This document shows positions 39,585 through 48,698 of a stretch of 64,000 nt of DNA, piece by piece. The notes below the pieces were generated by a model, which did not search any database, was not told where the DNA came from, and saw nothing but the letters and a program-made list of their open reading frames with translations. A program made the position numbers and the translations under genes. The DNA is from Acetobacter sp. Lineage in GTDB: Bacteria > Pseudomonadota > Alphaproteobacteria > Acetobacterales > Acetobacteraceae. The stretch is from assembly GCF_022483985.1 (NCBI RefSeq), contig NZ_JAKVME010000001.1, positions 2,232,001 to 2,296,000 of the forward strand, given 5' to 3'. Position 1 is the first letter of the stretch. Each line of letters opens with the position of its first letter.

Positions 39585-40793
39585 ATGACTTCTTCTCCGC
39601 CCCATACTTCATCCGTCATCGTCCGCATCTATCCGGTTCTGCTGTTCACACTGGCCTGCTACACGGTCATCGGTCTTCAGATGGCGGTCGTTCCGCTTTT
39701 CGTGCACCTCACGCTGGGATACAGTGCGGCGCTCGCCGGATTTGCGGTCTCCGCCCAATATCTTGCCACACTGGCCACCAGAACCTGTGCCGGAAAGCGA
39801 CTCGACACCAGTGGCGCGCGTCCCGTGGTTCTTACGGGACTGATCGTGGGCGCTCTGTCCGGGCTTCTGCTCGCGGCGGCAACGTTCTGCACAGCGATCC
39901 CGTCGCTCTCCCTTGGCCTGCTGCTCATCGGTCGCGCCCTGCTCGGCTTCAGTGAAAGCTGGGTGGCGGTCGGCGTCATCATCTGGAACATGCACAGGGC
40001 GGGCGCTGCACATTCGGCGACCGTCATTTCATGGAACGGCGTCTGCTCCTATGGCGGGATTGCGCTCGGCGCGCCGATTGCCGCCATGATCTTTTCCTCT
40101 CACGCCTCGTTCGGCGGCCTCGTCGGGGTCGGGCTGCTATCAACGCTGCTCTTTGTCGCCTGCATTCCCAACGCCCTGCGTCAGGAAACCACACGACCGG
40201 CGCCACAGACTGGTCCGAAACCCGGTTTCACGGCCATTTTCCGCGCAATCATGCCGTATGGCTGCGCGCTGGGCGCGGGTTCGGTCGGGTTCGGCGCGAT
40301 CGTCTCCTGCCTGACGCTCTATTTCAACGACAGGAACTGGAGCGGTGCGGCCATTGCACTGGCCGTTTTCGGCGGGTTCTTTGTTCTGACCCGGTTCATC
40401 TTCTCGAACATGATCCGAAAGATCGGTGGCGAGAGGGTGACGCTGATCTCAATGGGGGTTGAAACGCTTGGCCTGCTGGTCATCGCGGGAGGTTCCTCTC
40501 CCATTCTGGCCAATATCGGAGCGGCTCTGACGGGTGTCGGTTTTTCGCTGGTTTTCCCGGCTCTGGGCGTGATGGCCATCGAACGGCTGGGGGCGGAAAA
40601 CCGTGGTGTGGCGCTGGGTGGGTTTTCCGTCTTTCTTGATCTCGCCATCGGCGCGTCCGGGCCGGGGCTGGGGATGATCATTCCTGTCTGGGGCTTTCCG
40701 ACGCTGTTCGTCGTGGCCGCCGCGTTCTGCGCTCTCGGGTTCTTCCTGACCCTCACCCTGCGGAAGAACACCCATGCCGTGCCTGCGTCGTGA
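39585..40793 (+). CDS. MFS transporter, YhhS/YfcJ-like
   Basis: This is a 402-residue, 12-helix inner-membrane transporter. The start RIYPVLLFTLACYTVIGLQM followed by VVPLFVHLTLGYSAALAGFA is typical of the YhhS/YfcJ group, and TRTCAGKRLDTSGARPVVLT is its motif A variant. LLIGRALLGFSESWVAVGVI is a motif C-like helix. ATG at 39585 gives the expected N-terminus; the frame is open for 28 more codons. The group includes efflux proteins for small molecules; the substrate is unknown. Confidence 0.88.
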   Translation: MTSSPPHTSSVIVRIYPVLLFTLACYTVIGLQMAVVPLFVHLTLGYSAALAGFAVSAQYLATLATRTCAGKRLDTSGARPVVLTGLIVGALSGLLLAAATFCTAIPSLSLGLLLIGRALLGFSESWVAVGVIIWNMHRAGAAHSATVISWNGVCSYGGIALGAPIAAMIFSSHASFGGLVGVGLLSTLLFVACIPNALRQETTRPAPQTGPKPGFTAIFRAIMPYGCALGAGSVGFGAIVSCLTLYFNDRNWSGAAIALAVFGGFFVLTRFIFSNMIRKIGGERVTLISMGVETLGLLVIAGGSSPILANIGAALTGVGFSLVFPALGVMAIERLGAENRGVALGGFSVFLDLAIGASGPGLGMIIPVWGFPTLFVVAAAFCALGFFLTLTLRKNTHAVPAS

Positions 40794-40912
40794 GGCGGCT
40801 CCATTTCCGGAATTCCTGCGATCTGGGTGAATTTTCTGAAGCTTCCGGCAGTCGGATTCTGTTGTGCATGGAAGATGCAGGCGGGTAGCCTGAGCAAAAC
40901 GGAGCGGACAGA

Positions 40913-41173
40913 ATGAAACGCTGCACCATCATGTTCTGGGTCGGTTACGGGCTCATCGGCATGGCCTCTCTGGTTCTCTGCATGGCAGTCTGGAAAAACA
41001 TGTTTCCGGGCACAAATCTGGCGAATGGAGCAGAAGCCCGCCTTCTGGGAATGGGATTTGGCATGCTTGGAGCCGGAAGCGGTCTGGCGGCATCGGCTTT
41101 TTCTCTTCTGTCCCGGCCGTACGCCGCCGGTCAGGATGACCGTTCCGCTCGCGTTCCAACTGACCGTCCATAA
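40913..41173 (+). CDS. Small two-helix membrane protein, unknown
   Basis: This is an 86-residue protein I do not recognise. It has two predicted membrane helices (FWVGYGLIGMASLVLCMAVW and LLGMGFGMLGAGSGLAASAF) joined by a short polar loop, and a hydrophilic basic tail ending DDRSARVPTDRP. GGAG stands eight bases before the ATG. Small double-helix proteins often modulate larger membrane complexes, but nothing here shows a partner. It follows the MFS gene by 119 bases and may share its transcript. Confidence 0.65.
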   Translation: MKRCTIMFWVGYGLIGMASLVLCMAVWKNMFPGTNLANGAEARLLGMGFGMLGAGSGLAASAFSLLSRPYAAGQDDRSARVPTDRP

Positions 41174-41412
41174 CTGTCTGGCGATAACTGGCTGGCGATA
41201 ACCCCGAAGACCTCTTCCATCCGCACCGTATCCAGACGAGACGCTCCGTGCGGCAGAAAAGCCTCCCCGCAGAAATGATCGTCGGGAATACGGCGTTGAG
41301 TGACTTGGCGTAAAGGTATGAAGCTGTATCATGACCTTATGGAAAGACGGCGGCTGTCGAGTGACGGCTGAGCCGGAGAAAAACGCCTGACACGTCATGG
41401 AGAGTTACCTGC

Positions 41413-42009
41413 ATGTCTGCCCGCATCAATGCCGCCGCTGTCTTTTGCGGCTCCCGTTTTGGAAATCTGCCAGCTTACAGGGACGCTGCGGAAGCCGTGG
41501 GAACCGGACTGGCCCGGGCTGGCATCCATCTGGTCTATGGCGGTGGCTATGTGGGTCTGATGGGCGTCGTGGCGGATGCCGCGATACAGGCGGGCGGGCG
41601 TGTCACCGGCATCATCCCCGAATTCCTTGAATCGCGTGAGGTCATGCATCATGGCGTGACGGAGCTGGTCGTCACGGATTCCATGCACACACGCAAACAG
41701 AAGATGTTTGCCATCGCTGACGCATTTCTCATTCTTCCAGGCGGTTTCGGAACCTTTGACGAGCTGATGGAAATTCTGACCTGGCGGCAGCTCCAGTTGC
41801 ATTCCAAGCCCATCCTTGTCGTCAATGTCGAAAACTGGGCGCAGGGCGTGCTTGCGATGCTGGACGAGGCGGTCAGTCAGGGCTTCGCCTCGACCGAGGC
41901 GCGGGCGTTGATTGAAGTGGTGTCCGACGTGGAAGCGGCCCTGCACCGTCTGGAGCTTGTGACCCACTCTTCCGGCCATGATGCTTCCGAAGCGACAGCA
42001 AGGCTGTAA
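41413..42009 (+). CDS. LOG family protein (lysine decarboxylase-like fold)
   Basis: This 198-residue protein has the LOG hallmarks: VFCGSRFGNLPAYRDAAEAV at the N-terminus, HLVYGGGYVGLMGVVADAA, and the nucleotide-binding ILPGGFGTFDELMEILTWRQ. Members hydrolyse nucleoside 5'-monophosphates (the plant cytokinin-activating LOG enzymes are the name-givers), releasing the base and ribose 5-phosphate. The old label lysine decarboxylase is wrong for this group. tRNA-Pro follows about 100 bases later. Confidence 0.92.
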   Translation: MSARINAAAVFCGSRFGNLPAYRDAAEAVGTGLARAGIHLVYGGGYVGLMGVVADAAIQAGGRVTGIIPEFLESREVMHHGVTELVVTDSMHTRKQKMFAIADAFLILPGGFGTFDELMEILTWRQLQLHSKPILVVNVENWAQGVLAMLDEAVSQGFASTEARALIEVVSDVEAALHRLELVTHSSGHDASEATARL

Positions 42010-42110
42010 ATTTCCAGTATCAGGGCGAAAATAAACGCCCCTTCAGGGGCTCGATGATATTTCGGCTCTTGCAGTCAAGCACGAGGGGCGCTATTAGGCC
42101 CGCACCCAAT

Positions 42111-42187
42111 CGGAGTGTAGCTCAGCCTGGTAGAGCACTGTGTTCGGGACGCAGGGGCCGGAGGTTCGAATCCTCTCACTCCGACCA
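42111..42187 (+). tRNA. tRNA-Pro (anticodon CGG)
   Basis: A 77-nt cloverleaf with encoded CCA: acceptor CGGAGTG with CACTCCG, anticodon stem CTGTG/CGCAG with one G-U pair, loop TTCGGGA giving CGG, T loop TTCGAAT. The DNA downstream is gene-poor, which fits tRNA genes as integration points, but no duplicated 3' end was found within the window. Confidence 0.95.
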
Positions 42188-42762
42188 GGGGTTTCAACGG
42201 ATGGCCCGACATCCGCGCATAGAAGCTGCTGTTCGTCTGAACGCAGGCTATAGTGAATATCTCCGAACAACCACAGCGTAAGCCTCGTTCTTCCCATCAC
42301 GCCATTGGGCAGGAATACATCACCCGCACGAATCGTGCCTGTACAGAGCTTCTCTGACGCCCGGTTCGTGGATGCCAGAACATGGACGCGCCTTTGTCAG
42401 CTTCACCCCCTGCGTCACACAATACTGATACAGGGATGGCGTAGCGGGCGGGCCTCCGGGAGGTAGCCGGGGCACGCGCTCACGCGAACACCCAGACGGT
42501 TGACGGTACCTGCACACACCACAGCACATCCAGTCAGTGATACATGCCACAATGATAATATCGTCAAACCGGAAGAACACACCACTCCATTACTGCCGGA
42601 TTGTGGCTGGATTTCTTCACGGATTACACAACATTCAGATTCGATCAGCCTGTTATTTTCAGAGCACGTTCCCATATGCCGGTGTTTTCATTTGAACCGG
42701 GACTGTTCTAGACAGGGTGGAGAAAGGCTTCCGCCTTCCGATTGAACTCCGGTCCGGGAACC
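42188..42762. other. 575-base gene-poor region after tRNA-Pro
   Basis: No frame here has a ribosome-binding site together with protein-like composition. Overlapping short minus-strand frames around 42320-42675 are Cys, Pro and Gly-rich and look non-coding. The region may be debris of an old insertion, since base composition shifts along it, but no integrase or transposase remnant can be named. Confidence 0.45.
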
Positions 42763-43002
42763 ATGACTTTTACAACCGTTTCCTTTCGCCTGCTGCTGAT
42801 GACGTCGGTTCTGTGTCTGCTTGCGGCATGTTCCGGCCCTACCCGGCTGTCACCTCATCAGGAGATCCGGCGGGACCAGAGAAAGCTACACAGTTGTAAC
42901 GAAATCTCGGACCGGACCGCCCGTGGCCGGTGTCTTATGGCGGAATCCAGACGTCATTATCTGTATCAGCACCCAAAGAAAGCACCCGTCCGAAGCCGTT
43001 AG
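42763..43002 (+). CDS. Small predicted lipoprotein, unknown
   Basis: This is a 79-residue product with a lipoprotein signal: a hydrophobic FRLLLMTSVLCLLAAC stretch with lipobox LAAC. The mature part of about 57 residues is very basic and polar (SPHQEIRRDQRKLHSCNEIS, MAESRRHYLYQHPKKAP). The ATG at 42763 lies inside a frame that could also start at TTG 42742. I know no family for it. It is opposed to the next lipoprotein gene. Confidence 0.5.
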   Translation: MTFTTVSFRLLLMTSVLCLLAACSGPTRLSPHQEIRRDQRKLHSCNEISDRTARGRCLMAESRRHYLYQHPKKAPVRSR

Positions 43003-43072
43003 GGCGACATCCGTTCGAACTGCCTCTCGGATGTCGCTCAGATCGAGCAAGACTGTCCTTTCCATTCTGCTG

Positions 43073-43288
43073 TCAGTTTTTGTCCTGAGTGCTGCGCGAT
43101 TGCGGCATTTCCGACAGGTCTCCTTTGGGAGGGCCGGCAGCGTCCTCATCAAGATTGATCTCTTTTTCAATCTGTTCGGTATGCGGCGAATTATGGTCCC
43201 GTATTATTGCCTTTTCCGCGGAGCAGGCGATCAGCGCCGAGCACAGCAATACAGCGACAAGTCCCCGGACTGTTACAGAGCGCGGCAC
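43073..43288 (-). CDS. Small predicted lipoprotein, GTG start
   Basis: This 71-residue product begins at GTG 43288, which has AGGAG six to eight bases upstream; a longer open frame exists but only this start has such a site. The hydrophobic VRGLVAVLLCSALIAC signal ends in lipobox LIAC. The mature part is acidic (TEQIEKEINLDEDAAGPPKG, DLSEMPQSR) and probably disordered. No family recognised. It is transcribed divergently from the Pro-rich lipoprotein gene. Confidence 0.6.
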   Translation of the reverse strand: MPRSVTVRGLVAVLLCSALIACSAEKAIIRDHNSPHTEQIEKEINLDEDAAGPPKGDLSEMPQSRSTQDKN

Positions 43289-43584
43289 GGTGTTTCTCCT
43301 GAATTCAGTGAATAACCTGAACAATAAAGTCACAGTAAAATCGAAACAGGAATGTGTCGATATTCCAACGTTACAGGGCAGGCTGACGCTATTTCGTCCT
43401 GTCCCGCGATCAGAAGAGACTTCAGAAGAGACTGAGGAGAGCCCGGAGCTCTGCGCCGGGACACTTCCTTTTCCGGAGAATCGCCTGAAAACCGGCCTTT
43501 GAATATGCTGCCCCCCTTGCTCTTGCGCGCCGTCTCTGGTCCAACCCGAGATCAAGAGAACACGCTCAGGAGAACGAGTGCGCC

Positions 43585-44445
43585 ATGCGAACAGGACAGA
43601 TTGCGGCCATGCTGCTGACCGCATTGGCGCTTGAAGGCTGTTACGCCCAGTACAACTACCGCCCCACCGGCTATGAAGACGGATGGACGATGGGCCATCA
43701 TGCCGGTCATCTCGGCTGGTATGATCAATATGGACACTGGCGGGGCTGGTTCGATGGAGCCTCATGGCATGACGCTCACGAGAAGCCTCAACCTGCTGCA
43801 TCACCTTCGCTTCCCGCCCCCTCCGCTTCTGTCGGTGGCATGGCGTCTGGCCTGCGTGGACCAGCCAGACTCTCAACGGCCAAACCCTCAGCGGTCAAAT
43901 CTCCCACTCCGGCTTCCGTCAGTTCTCCGGAAGAGACGCCGTCCGCCATTAACCCGGTTCCGGACGCCACACAGGTCCCTGCGCCGCAGCGGGCACCGAT
44001 AACGCCGCCTGCCGCAGTTCCCAGCCCGCTCCCCGTGGCAGTTCCGGCGCAAGCGGCACCGGTTGCCCCGCCACCGGCTCTTCCCGCCGTTGCACCAGCC
44101 ATTCCGCACTCTCCCGCACCGGTCAGCGCCCCTCCGAGCCGCTCTGAGCCGGTTGTGCAGCCCGTCCCCGCTCAGCCCGAGCCGGTTCCGAGCGCCGAGC
44201 CCCCCGCTCCGGTTCAGACGCCGAATGAGGATGAGATGGCCCCATCGACCACCACCGCGCCAGAGGCTCCTTTCAGGATCAAATCAGGCACATCCATGCC
44301 GCAGGGACCGGACGAATCGACATCGGCGGCGTCTCAGATATTGCCTGCGTGGCTCAGCCCGTCACCTGATCCGGTTTCGACCACGCCCTCTGAGCACTTC
44401 CCGAGCAAGGCTACCGGCAGAACGACACATAGAGCGACACCGTAG
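43585..44445 (+). CDS. Predicted lipoprotein with a long Pro/Ala-rich tail
   Basis: This 286-residue product has a hydrophobic signal (IAAMLLTALALEGCYAQ) whose lipobox LEGC has an unusual Glu. A His/Trp/Tyr/Gly-rich stretch (YRPTGYEDGWTMGHHAGHLG, WYDQYGHWRGWFDGASWHDA) follows, then more than 200 residues of Pro/Ala/Ser-rich low-complexity sequence that could cross the periplasm or cell wall. AGGAGAA lies about ten bases before the ATG. No family recognised. The composition looks like a surface or periplasm-spanning protein. Confidence 0.6.
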   Translation: MRTGQIAAMLLTALALEGCYAQYNYRPTGYEDGWTMGHHAGHLGWYDQYGHWRGWFDGASWHDAHEKPQPAASPSLPAPSASVGGMASGLRGPARLSTAKPSAVKSPTPASVSSPEETPSAINPVPDATQVPAPQRAPITPPAAVPSPLPVAVPAQAAPVAPPPALPAVAPAIPHSPAPVSAPPSRSEPVVQPVPAQPEPVPSAEPPAPVQTPNEDEMAPSTTTAPEAPFRIKSGTSMPQGPDESTSAASQILPAWLSPSPDPVSTTPSEHFPSKATGRTTHRATP

Positions 44446-44758
44446 GCTCCACCGGTCTGCGCCCATAGGATTGCGTTTACTTTCTCCTGAGAGGGTGACG
44501 CTTTCCAGATGGGGGTGGCGACAGAAATCCGATCTCCAATCAGCCAGATTTATTTGGAGAAACCCCTTATTTTATATAACACTATACAGAATGAATTCGG
44601 AATATTATTTCCACATCAACAAAACCGCACCGAAACATCCCCTCGGCACACTCTCTCGCAATCAATCATGAGAGCAAAACCTCCTTATAGTTTGCGGACG
44701 GACCACGGCAGAATTGCGGGACAGTTTCCAGTCGTGTGAGGAGACAGAGGAGAGCCCG
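44446..44758. other. 313-base region upstream of the aminopeptidase gene
   Basis: The DNA is partly AT-rich (ACCCCTTATTTTATATAACA near 44565-44585), which may be the -10 region of the following gene. A short CTCCAA/TTGGAG inverted repeat lies near 44537-44561. No gene is supported. Confidence 0.45.
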
Positions 44759-46561
44759 TTGACAGAGACCACCACCCGTTCCACATCCGACAGGATGAGA
44801 GACCGTCTTCAGTCCCTGCGCGCCCTGTTGAAAGAGCACTCTCTGGACGGGCTGATCATCCCGCGCAGCGATGAATATCTGGGGGAATATGTTCCGGCCT
44901 GCGCCGAGCGGATGGCATGGATCAGCGGTTTTACGGGCAGCGCGGGACTGGCCATTGTTCTCTCTGACAGGGCCGCCGTCTTTTCCGATGGACGCTACAT
45001 CACCCAGATGGACGATCAGGTCGATGGCGTCCTGTGGGAGCGTCACCATATAACGGAAGCCCCGCCTCGTGGCTGGCTTGAAAAGAACGCCCCAGCAAAG
45101 GCCCGGATCGGCTACGATCCGCGCATCGTCAGCCGCTCCGCGCTGCTGGCTCTTCAGACGGATGCGGTCACATTTATCCCGACAGCCTTCAATCTGGTCG
45201 ATGTCATCTGGACCGATCGCCCTGCGCCTCCCTCCGCTCAGGCACGAATTCATCCGCTGGAATTTTCCGGACAGACCAGCGCGGACAAACGACACAGTCT
45301 CGGCACGCAACTCGCAAAAAATGGATGGGCCGCAGCCATCATCGCCGACTGCACATCAGTCGCGTGGCTGCTGAACATTCGCGGGACCGACGTGCCGCAC
45401 ACGCCTGTAGTGCTTTCCTTTGCCGTCCTGCACAGCAATGGGCAGGTCGATCTGTTTGTGGACGGGGCAAAGATTACGCCTGAGCTTCGTGACTGGCTTG
45501 GCGACGATGTGACCCTCCTTTCCCCAGACAGACTGGAAGACTCCCTTCGCGCATTGAAGGGGCAGACGATTGCCGTCGATCCTGCCGCGACACCGGTCTG
45601 GTTCAGCCAGACGCTGGAGGACGCGGGAGCGACCATCGTGGACGCAGTCGATCCCTGCGCCCTGCCCCGCGCCCGGAAGAATACCGTCGAACAGCAGGGG
45701 GCCCGCGCCGCCCATCTGCGTGACGCCGTTGCCGTCTGCCGGTTCCTGCACTGGCTGGACACCCATGCCGCTGGCTCGACCGAACTGGAACTGGTGGAGC
45801 GCCTCCAGACCTTCCGGGCTGAAGCGCCGGAATATCGTGACGATTCCTTCGATACGATCTCAGGCGCCGGACCGAACGGGGCCATCATCCATTACCGCGT
45901 CACGCCGGAGACCAGCCGCCTCCTTGGCGCGAACACGGTCTATCTTGTAGATAGCGGCGCGCAGTATCCGGATGGAACGACGGACATCACCCGCACGGTG
46001 TGGACAGGACCGGATGAACCTCCTTCCGCGCTCCGGGAGGCTTTCAGTCGCGTGCTGAAAGGCAATCTGTCTCTGGGGCGGGCACGCTTTCCTGCCGGCA
46101 CCACCGGCAGTGCGCTTGATGGTGTGGCGCGTTATGCGCTGTGGCAGGGCGGGCTGGATTTCGACCACGGCACCGGACACGGAGTGGGGAGCTATCTTTC
46201 CGTGCATGAGGGACCGCAGCGCATCTCGAAGCTGCCGAGCACTGTGCCTCTGGAAGCAGGCATGATTCTGTCCAACGAGCCCGGTTACTACCGTCCGGGA
46301 TCGTTCGGAATCCGGCTGGAGACTCTGGAGATGGTCAGAACCTCTGAGGTCGGACAGGACGGACGAAACTTTCTTGAGTTCGAAACGCTGACTCTCGCTC
46401 CTTTCGACCGTCATCTGGTTGATCCGGCGGTTATGGGGCCGGAAGCCTTGGATTTGCTTGATTCTTATCACGCCAGAGTGCTTGCGGAGGTTGGTCCCCT
46501 GCTCTCCGGGGAGGCAGCAACGTGGCTGGCGCATGCCTGCTCTCCCATCAAGAGGAAGTGA
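44759..46561 (+). CDS. Aminopeptidase P (M24 family)
   Basis: The product is 600 residues, the long three-domain form. It cleaves the first residue from peptides with Pro in second position and acts in the cytoplasm. The two N-terminal creatinase-like domains run to about residue 310. The catalytic domain has metal ligands in VDSGAQYPDGTTDITRTVW (two Asp), FDHGTGHGVGSYLSVHEGP (His), LSNEPGYYRPGSFGIRLE (Glu) and FLEFETLTLAPF (Glu). The start is TTG at 44759 with AGGAGAG six bases before it; the first ATG, at 44795, would cut off conserved residues only slightly. Confidence 0.93.
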   Translation: MTETTTRSTSDRMRDRLQSLRALLKEHSLDGLIIPRSDEYLGEYVPACAERMAWISGFTGSAGLAIVLSDRAAVFSDGRYITQMDDQVDGVLWERHHITEAPPRGWLEKNAPAKARIGYDPRIVSRSALLALQTDAVTFIPTAFNLVDVIWTDRPAPPSAQARIHPLEFSGQTSADKRHSLGTQLAKNGWAAAIIADCTSVAWLLNIRGTDVPHTPVVLSFAVLHSNGQVDLFVDGAKITPELRDWLGDDVTLLSPDRLEDSLRALKGQTIAVDPAATPVWFSQTLEDAGATIVDAVDPCALPRARKNTVEQQGARAAHLRDAVAVCRFLHWLDTHAAGSTELELVERLQTFRAEAPEYRDDSFDTISGAGPNGAIIHYRVTPETSRLLGANTVYLVDSGAQYPDGTTDITRTVWTGPDEPPSALREAFSRVLKGNLSLGRARFPAGTTGSALDGVARYALWQGGLDFDHGTGHGVGSYLSVHEGPQRISKLPSTVPLEAGMILSNEPGYYRPGSFGIRLETLEMVRTSEVGQDGRNFLEFETLTLAPFDRHLVDPAVMGPEALDLLDSYHARVLAEVGPLLSGEAATWLAHACSPIKRK

Positions 46562-46634
46562 CAACACGCAATTGCGTATCGCGCTGGCTCTCAATGCGGG
46601 GCAGAAGGGGCAGCGGATGTATAGGGAGTTCATG

Positions 46635-47663
46635 ATGACGAACAGCAAAACTATCCCCGCCACCCTTATTCCGGGCGATGGTATCGGCCCCGAGATTATG
46701 GACTCGGTGGTCGAAATCCTCGATGCCGTTGGTGCTCCGTTTGCGTGGGAACGCCACATTGCTGGCATGGCCGGGGTTGATGCGGTCAACGATCCTCTTC
46801 CGAAAGACACTCTTGAGAGCATCCGCAGGACCGGCCTCGCCCTCAAGGGCCCGCTGACCACCCCGAGCGGTGGCGGCTTCAAGTCCATCAACGTCACGAT
46901 GCGGCAGGAGTTCGGCCTCTACGCCAACCTCCGTCCGACCAAGACAATCATTCCCGGCGGTCGTTACGAAGACATCGATCTGGTCATCGTCCGCGAAAAC
47001 CTCGAAGGCTATTATGCCGCGATGGAACACATCGTCCCATCCGATGGCGACCCGAAGGGCATGGCGATCAGCGGCGGCTACGTCTCCCGCAAGGAGTGCG
47101 CACGCATCGTCCGCTTCGCGTTCGACTACGCCGTGAAGAACGGTCGCAAGAAAGTGACGCTGGTTCACAAGGCCAACATCATCAAGCTGATGAGCGGTAT
47201 GTTCCTTGAGGAAGGCCGCAAGGTCGCAAAGGAATATGAGGGCAAGGTCGCCGTTGACGAGAGCATCGTCGATGCCGCCGCCATGCGTCTGGTGACCAAC
47301 CCGTGGCAGTTCGACGTGATCGTCACGACCAACCTGTTCGGCGATATTCTCTCCGATCAGGCAGCCGGTCTTGTCGGTGGTCTTGGTCTCGCGCCGGGCG
47401 CGAACATCGGCGAAAAAGCCGCGATCTTCGAGGCGGTGCATGGCTCCGCTCCTGATATCGCAGGCAAGAACCTCGCCAACCCGCTGGCTCTGCTGCTGGC
47501 TGCGGTGATGATGCTGCGTCACATCCGTCGTGACGATCTGGCCGACCGGATCGACGCGGCCATCAAGAACCTGATCACGAGCGGCAAGGTTCGCACCCGT
47601 GACATGGGCGGCGAAGCCGGCACGAAGGAACTGACAGCGGCCCTGAAGCAGGCTCTCGTCTGA
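46635..47663 (+). CDS. NAD-type isocitrate dehydrogenase
   Basis: This is a 342-residue member of the isocitrate/isopropylmalate dehydrogenase family, oxidising isocitrate to 2-oxoglutarate. [20 protein letters not shown] opens it; [34 protein letters not shown] binds isocitrate through its Ser and Arg residues; [41 protein letters not shown] and [18 protein letters not shown] follow. Length and the LYANLRP region favour the NAD enzyme over LeuB. ATG at 46635 has AGGGAG six bases upstream. NAD-linked isocitrate oxidation near an sdh-containing chromosome suggests a complete TCA arm. Confidence 0.88.
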   Translation: MTNSKTIPATLIPGDGIGPEIMDSVVEILDAVGAPFAWERHIAGMAGVDAVNDPLPKDTLESIRRTGLALKGPLTTPSGGGFKSINVTMRQEFGLYANLRPTKTIIPGGRYEDIDLVIVRENLEGYYAAMEHIVPSDGDPKGMAISGGYVSRKECARIVRFAFDYAVKNGRKKVTLVHKANIIKLMSGMFLEEGRKVAKEYEGKVAVDESIVDAAAMRLVTNPWQFDVIVTTNLFGDILSDQAAGLVGGLGLAPGANIGEKAAIFEAVHGSAPDIAGKNLANPLALLLAAVMMLRHIRRDDLADRIDAAIKNLITSGKVRTRDMGGEAGTKELTAALKQALV

Positions 47664-47719
47664 TTTTTCTTGGTCTCATGAAGCGCTGATCGGGAAAACA
47701 GTTTCCGGCCAGCGTGCGG

Positions 47720-47752
47720 AAAAGCCCTGTCGTTCTGCGACGGGGCTTTTTT
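47720..47752. terminator. Bidirectional terminator after the isocitrate dehydrogenase gene
   Basis: AAAAGCCCTGTCG pairs with CGACGGGGCTTTT (one G-U) around a 5-base loop, with T6 on the plus side. The GntR gene converges on it. Confidence 0.88.
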
Positions 47753-47860
47753 ATGGCTGAAGCAGTCTGTTTTCCCCGCTTTCCGCACCCGTCATGTTTC
47801 GGCCCGCCTGTCTGCGGAAGCCATCTTGCAACATCGGGTTTCCTGTCTGGAAAGTATTTC

Positions 47861-48538
47861 TTATCCCGCAGACTGGCCTGAACGTTTGTTCCCTGAACGC
47901 ACATTCAGCACCCTTTCAAGACGGGTCAAATGCTCGTTCATGATCCGGATCGCTTCTTCCATGTGACCTTCCGCCATTGCGCTGATGAGACGGCGGTGAT
48001 TGTCGCAGGAACACTGGGCGTCTTCAGTCGGCTGATAAAGCGCCGCGATCAGGACCGTCCGTGTGGTGAGTTCTTCCAGAATACCGGCCAGAACGGAATT
48101 GCCCAACGCCTCCGCGAGGTAGACGTGGAAATGCCCCAGCAGGTAACTGCGCTGTGCAAAATCGTCCTCATCGATGGCTTTCTGCTGTTCGGCCACATGC
48201 GCTTCCAGTTGCCGGATCGCTTCCGGCCGGATGCTTTTCTGCATCAAGAGAAACCCGACCTCCACCGCCCGGCGGGCCTCTATCGTCTCACGCGCTTCCT
48301 CTACTGTAGGTTCGATGACAAACCAGCCGCGTCTCGGAGAGACGGCTACGATTCCCCTGCTGCTGAGCCGCATCATGGCCTCACGCACGCGCGTACGGGA
48401 AACACCGAAAATCTCGCCAAGTTCCTTCTCACCAAGCCGCTCGCCGGGTGAAATCTGCCCGGAGAGCACGGCCTGAATGACACGATGCTCGATGAGGTTG
48501 CCCGCGACAGGCAGAGTTTCTGTCTTGTGTTCCTGCAT
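47861..48538 (-). CDS. GntR-family (FCD) transcriptional regulator
   Basis: The product is 225 residues from the ATG at 48538; the frame is open for 27 codons more, and the start is uncertain. The N-terminal winged helix has HRVIQAVLSGQISPGERLGE and GEIFGVSRTRVREAMMRLSS, with GIVAVSPRRGWFVIEPT as the wing. The C-terminal FCD ligand domain has the metal-binding-type residues of HFHVYLAEALGNSVLAGILE and CDNHRRLISAMAEGHMEEAI. FCD regulators usually sense small organic acids. It is divergent from the receptor-symporter-dehydrogenase operon and very probably controls it through the palindromes in between. Confidence 0.92.
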   Translation of the reverse strand: MQEHKTETLPVAGNLIEHRVIQAVLSGQISPGERLGEKELGEIFGVSRTRVREAMMRLSSRGIVAVSPRRGWFVIEPTVEEARETIEARRAVEVGFLLMQKSIRPEAIRQLEAHVAEQQKAIDEDDFAQRSYLLGHFHVYLAEALGNSVLAGILEELTTRTVLIAALYQPTEDAQCSCDNHRRLISAMAEGHMEEAIRIMNEHLTRLERVLNVRSGNKRSGQSAG

Positions 48539-48637
48539 GTGAGAGCTATGGACCTCTCCCGGAAAACGGGCAAGCGCGGAGCGGGCCGCCTCCCGGCGGC
48601 GACTCCCACACCCTATCAAACCGCCTCAAATATATTT

Positions 48638-48650
48638 CGTATTCGATACG
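48638..48650. promoter_or_regulatory. Palindrome in the GntR/receptor promoter region, site 1
   Basis: CGTAT-TCG-ATACG, a perfect 5-bp inverted repeat about 100 bases upstream of the GntR start. Its size is that of a small operator half-site pair. It may be a second regulator site or part of a promoter. Confidence 0.45.
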
Positions 48651-48682
48651 TTTTTATGTGGAATATTACGTTCTCGTATTAT

Positions 48683-48698
48683 ATCTGGTATACAAGAT
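48683..48698. promoter_or_regulatory. Candidate GntR operator
   Basis: ATCTGGTATACAAGAT is symmetric in 14 of 16 positions around GTATAC. FCD-type GntR regulators are known to bind short palindromes with a TNGTATACNA-like core, so this is the best operator candidate. It lies about 64 bases before the receptor start and near an AT-rich stretch suitable for a promoter. Confidence 0.6.

Noticed and set aside
40319..41398. Minus-strand frame of 359 codons over the MFS gene end
   Set aside because: It overlaps two plus-strand genes; low-complexity Pro/Ser-rich translation.
42111..42762. Integrated element at tRNA-Pro
   Set aside because: No integrase gene and no duplicated tRNA end in the window, so an island is only a possibility.
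43289..43876. Upstream extension of the acidic lipoprotein frame
   Set aside because: The 267-codon frame is open, but only the GTG at 43288 has a ribosome-binding site and a signal peptide follows it directly.
46548..47522. Minus-strand frame of 324 codons
   Set aside because: It is antisense to the isocitrate dehydrogenase gene, with no motif or ribosome-binding site.
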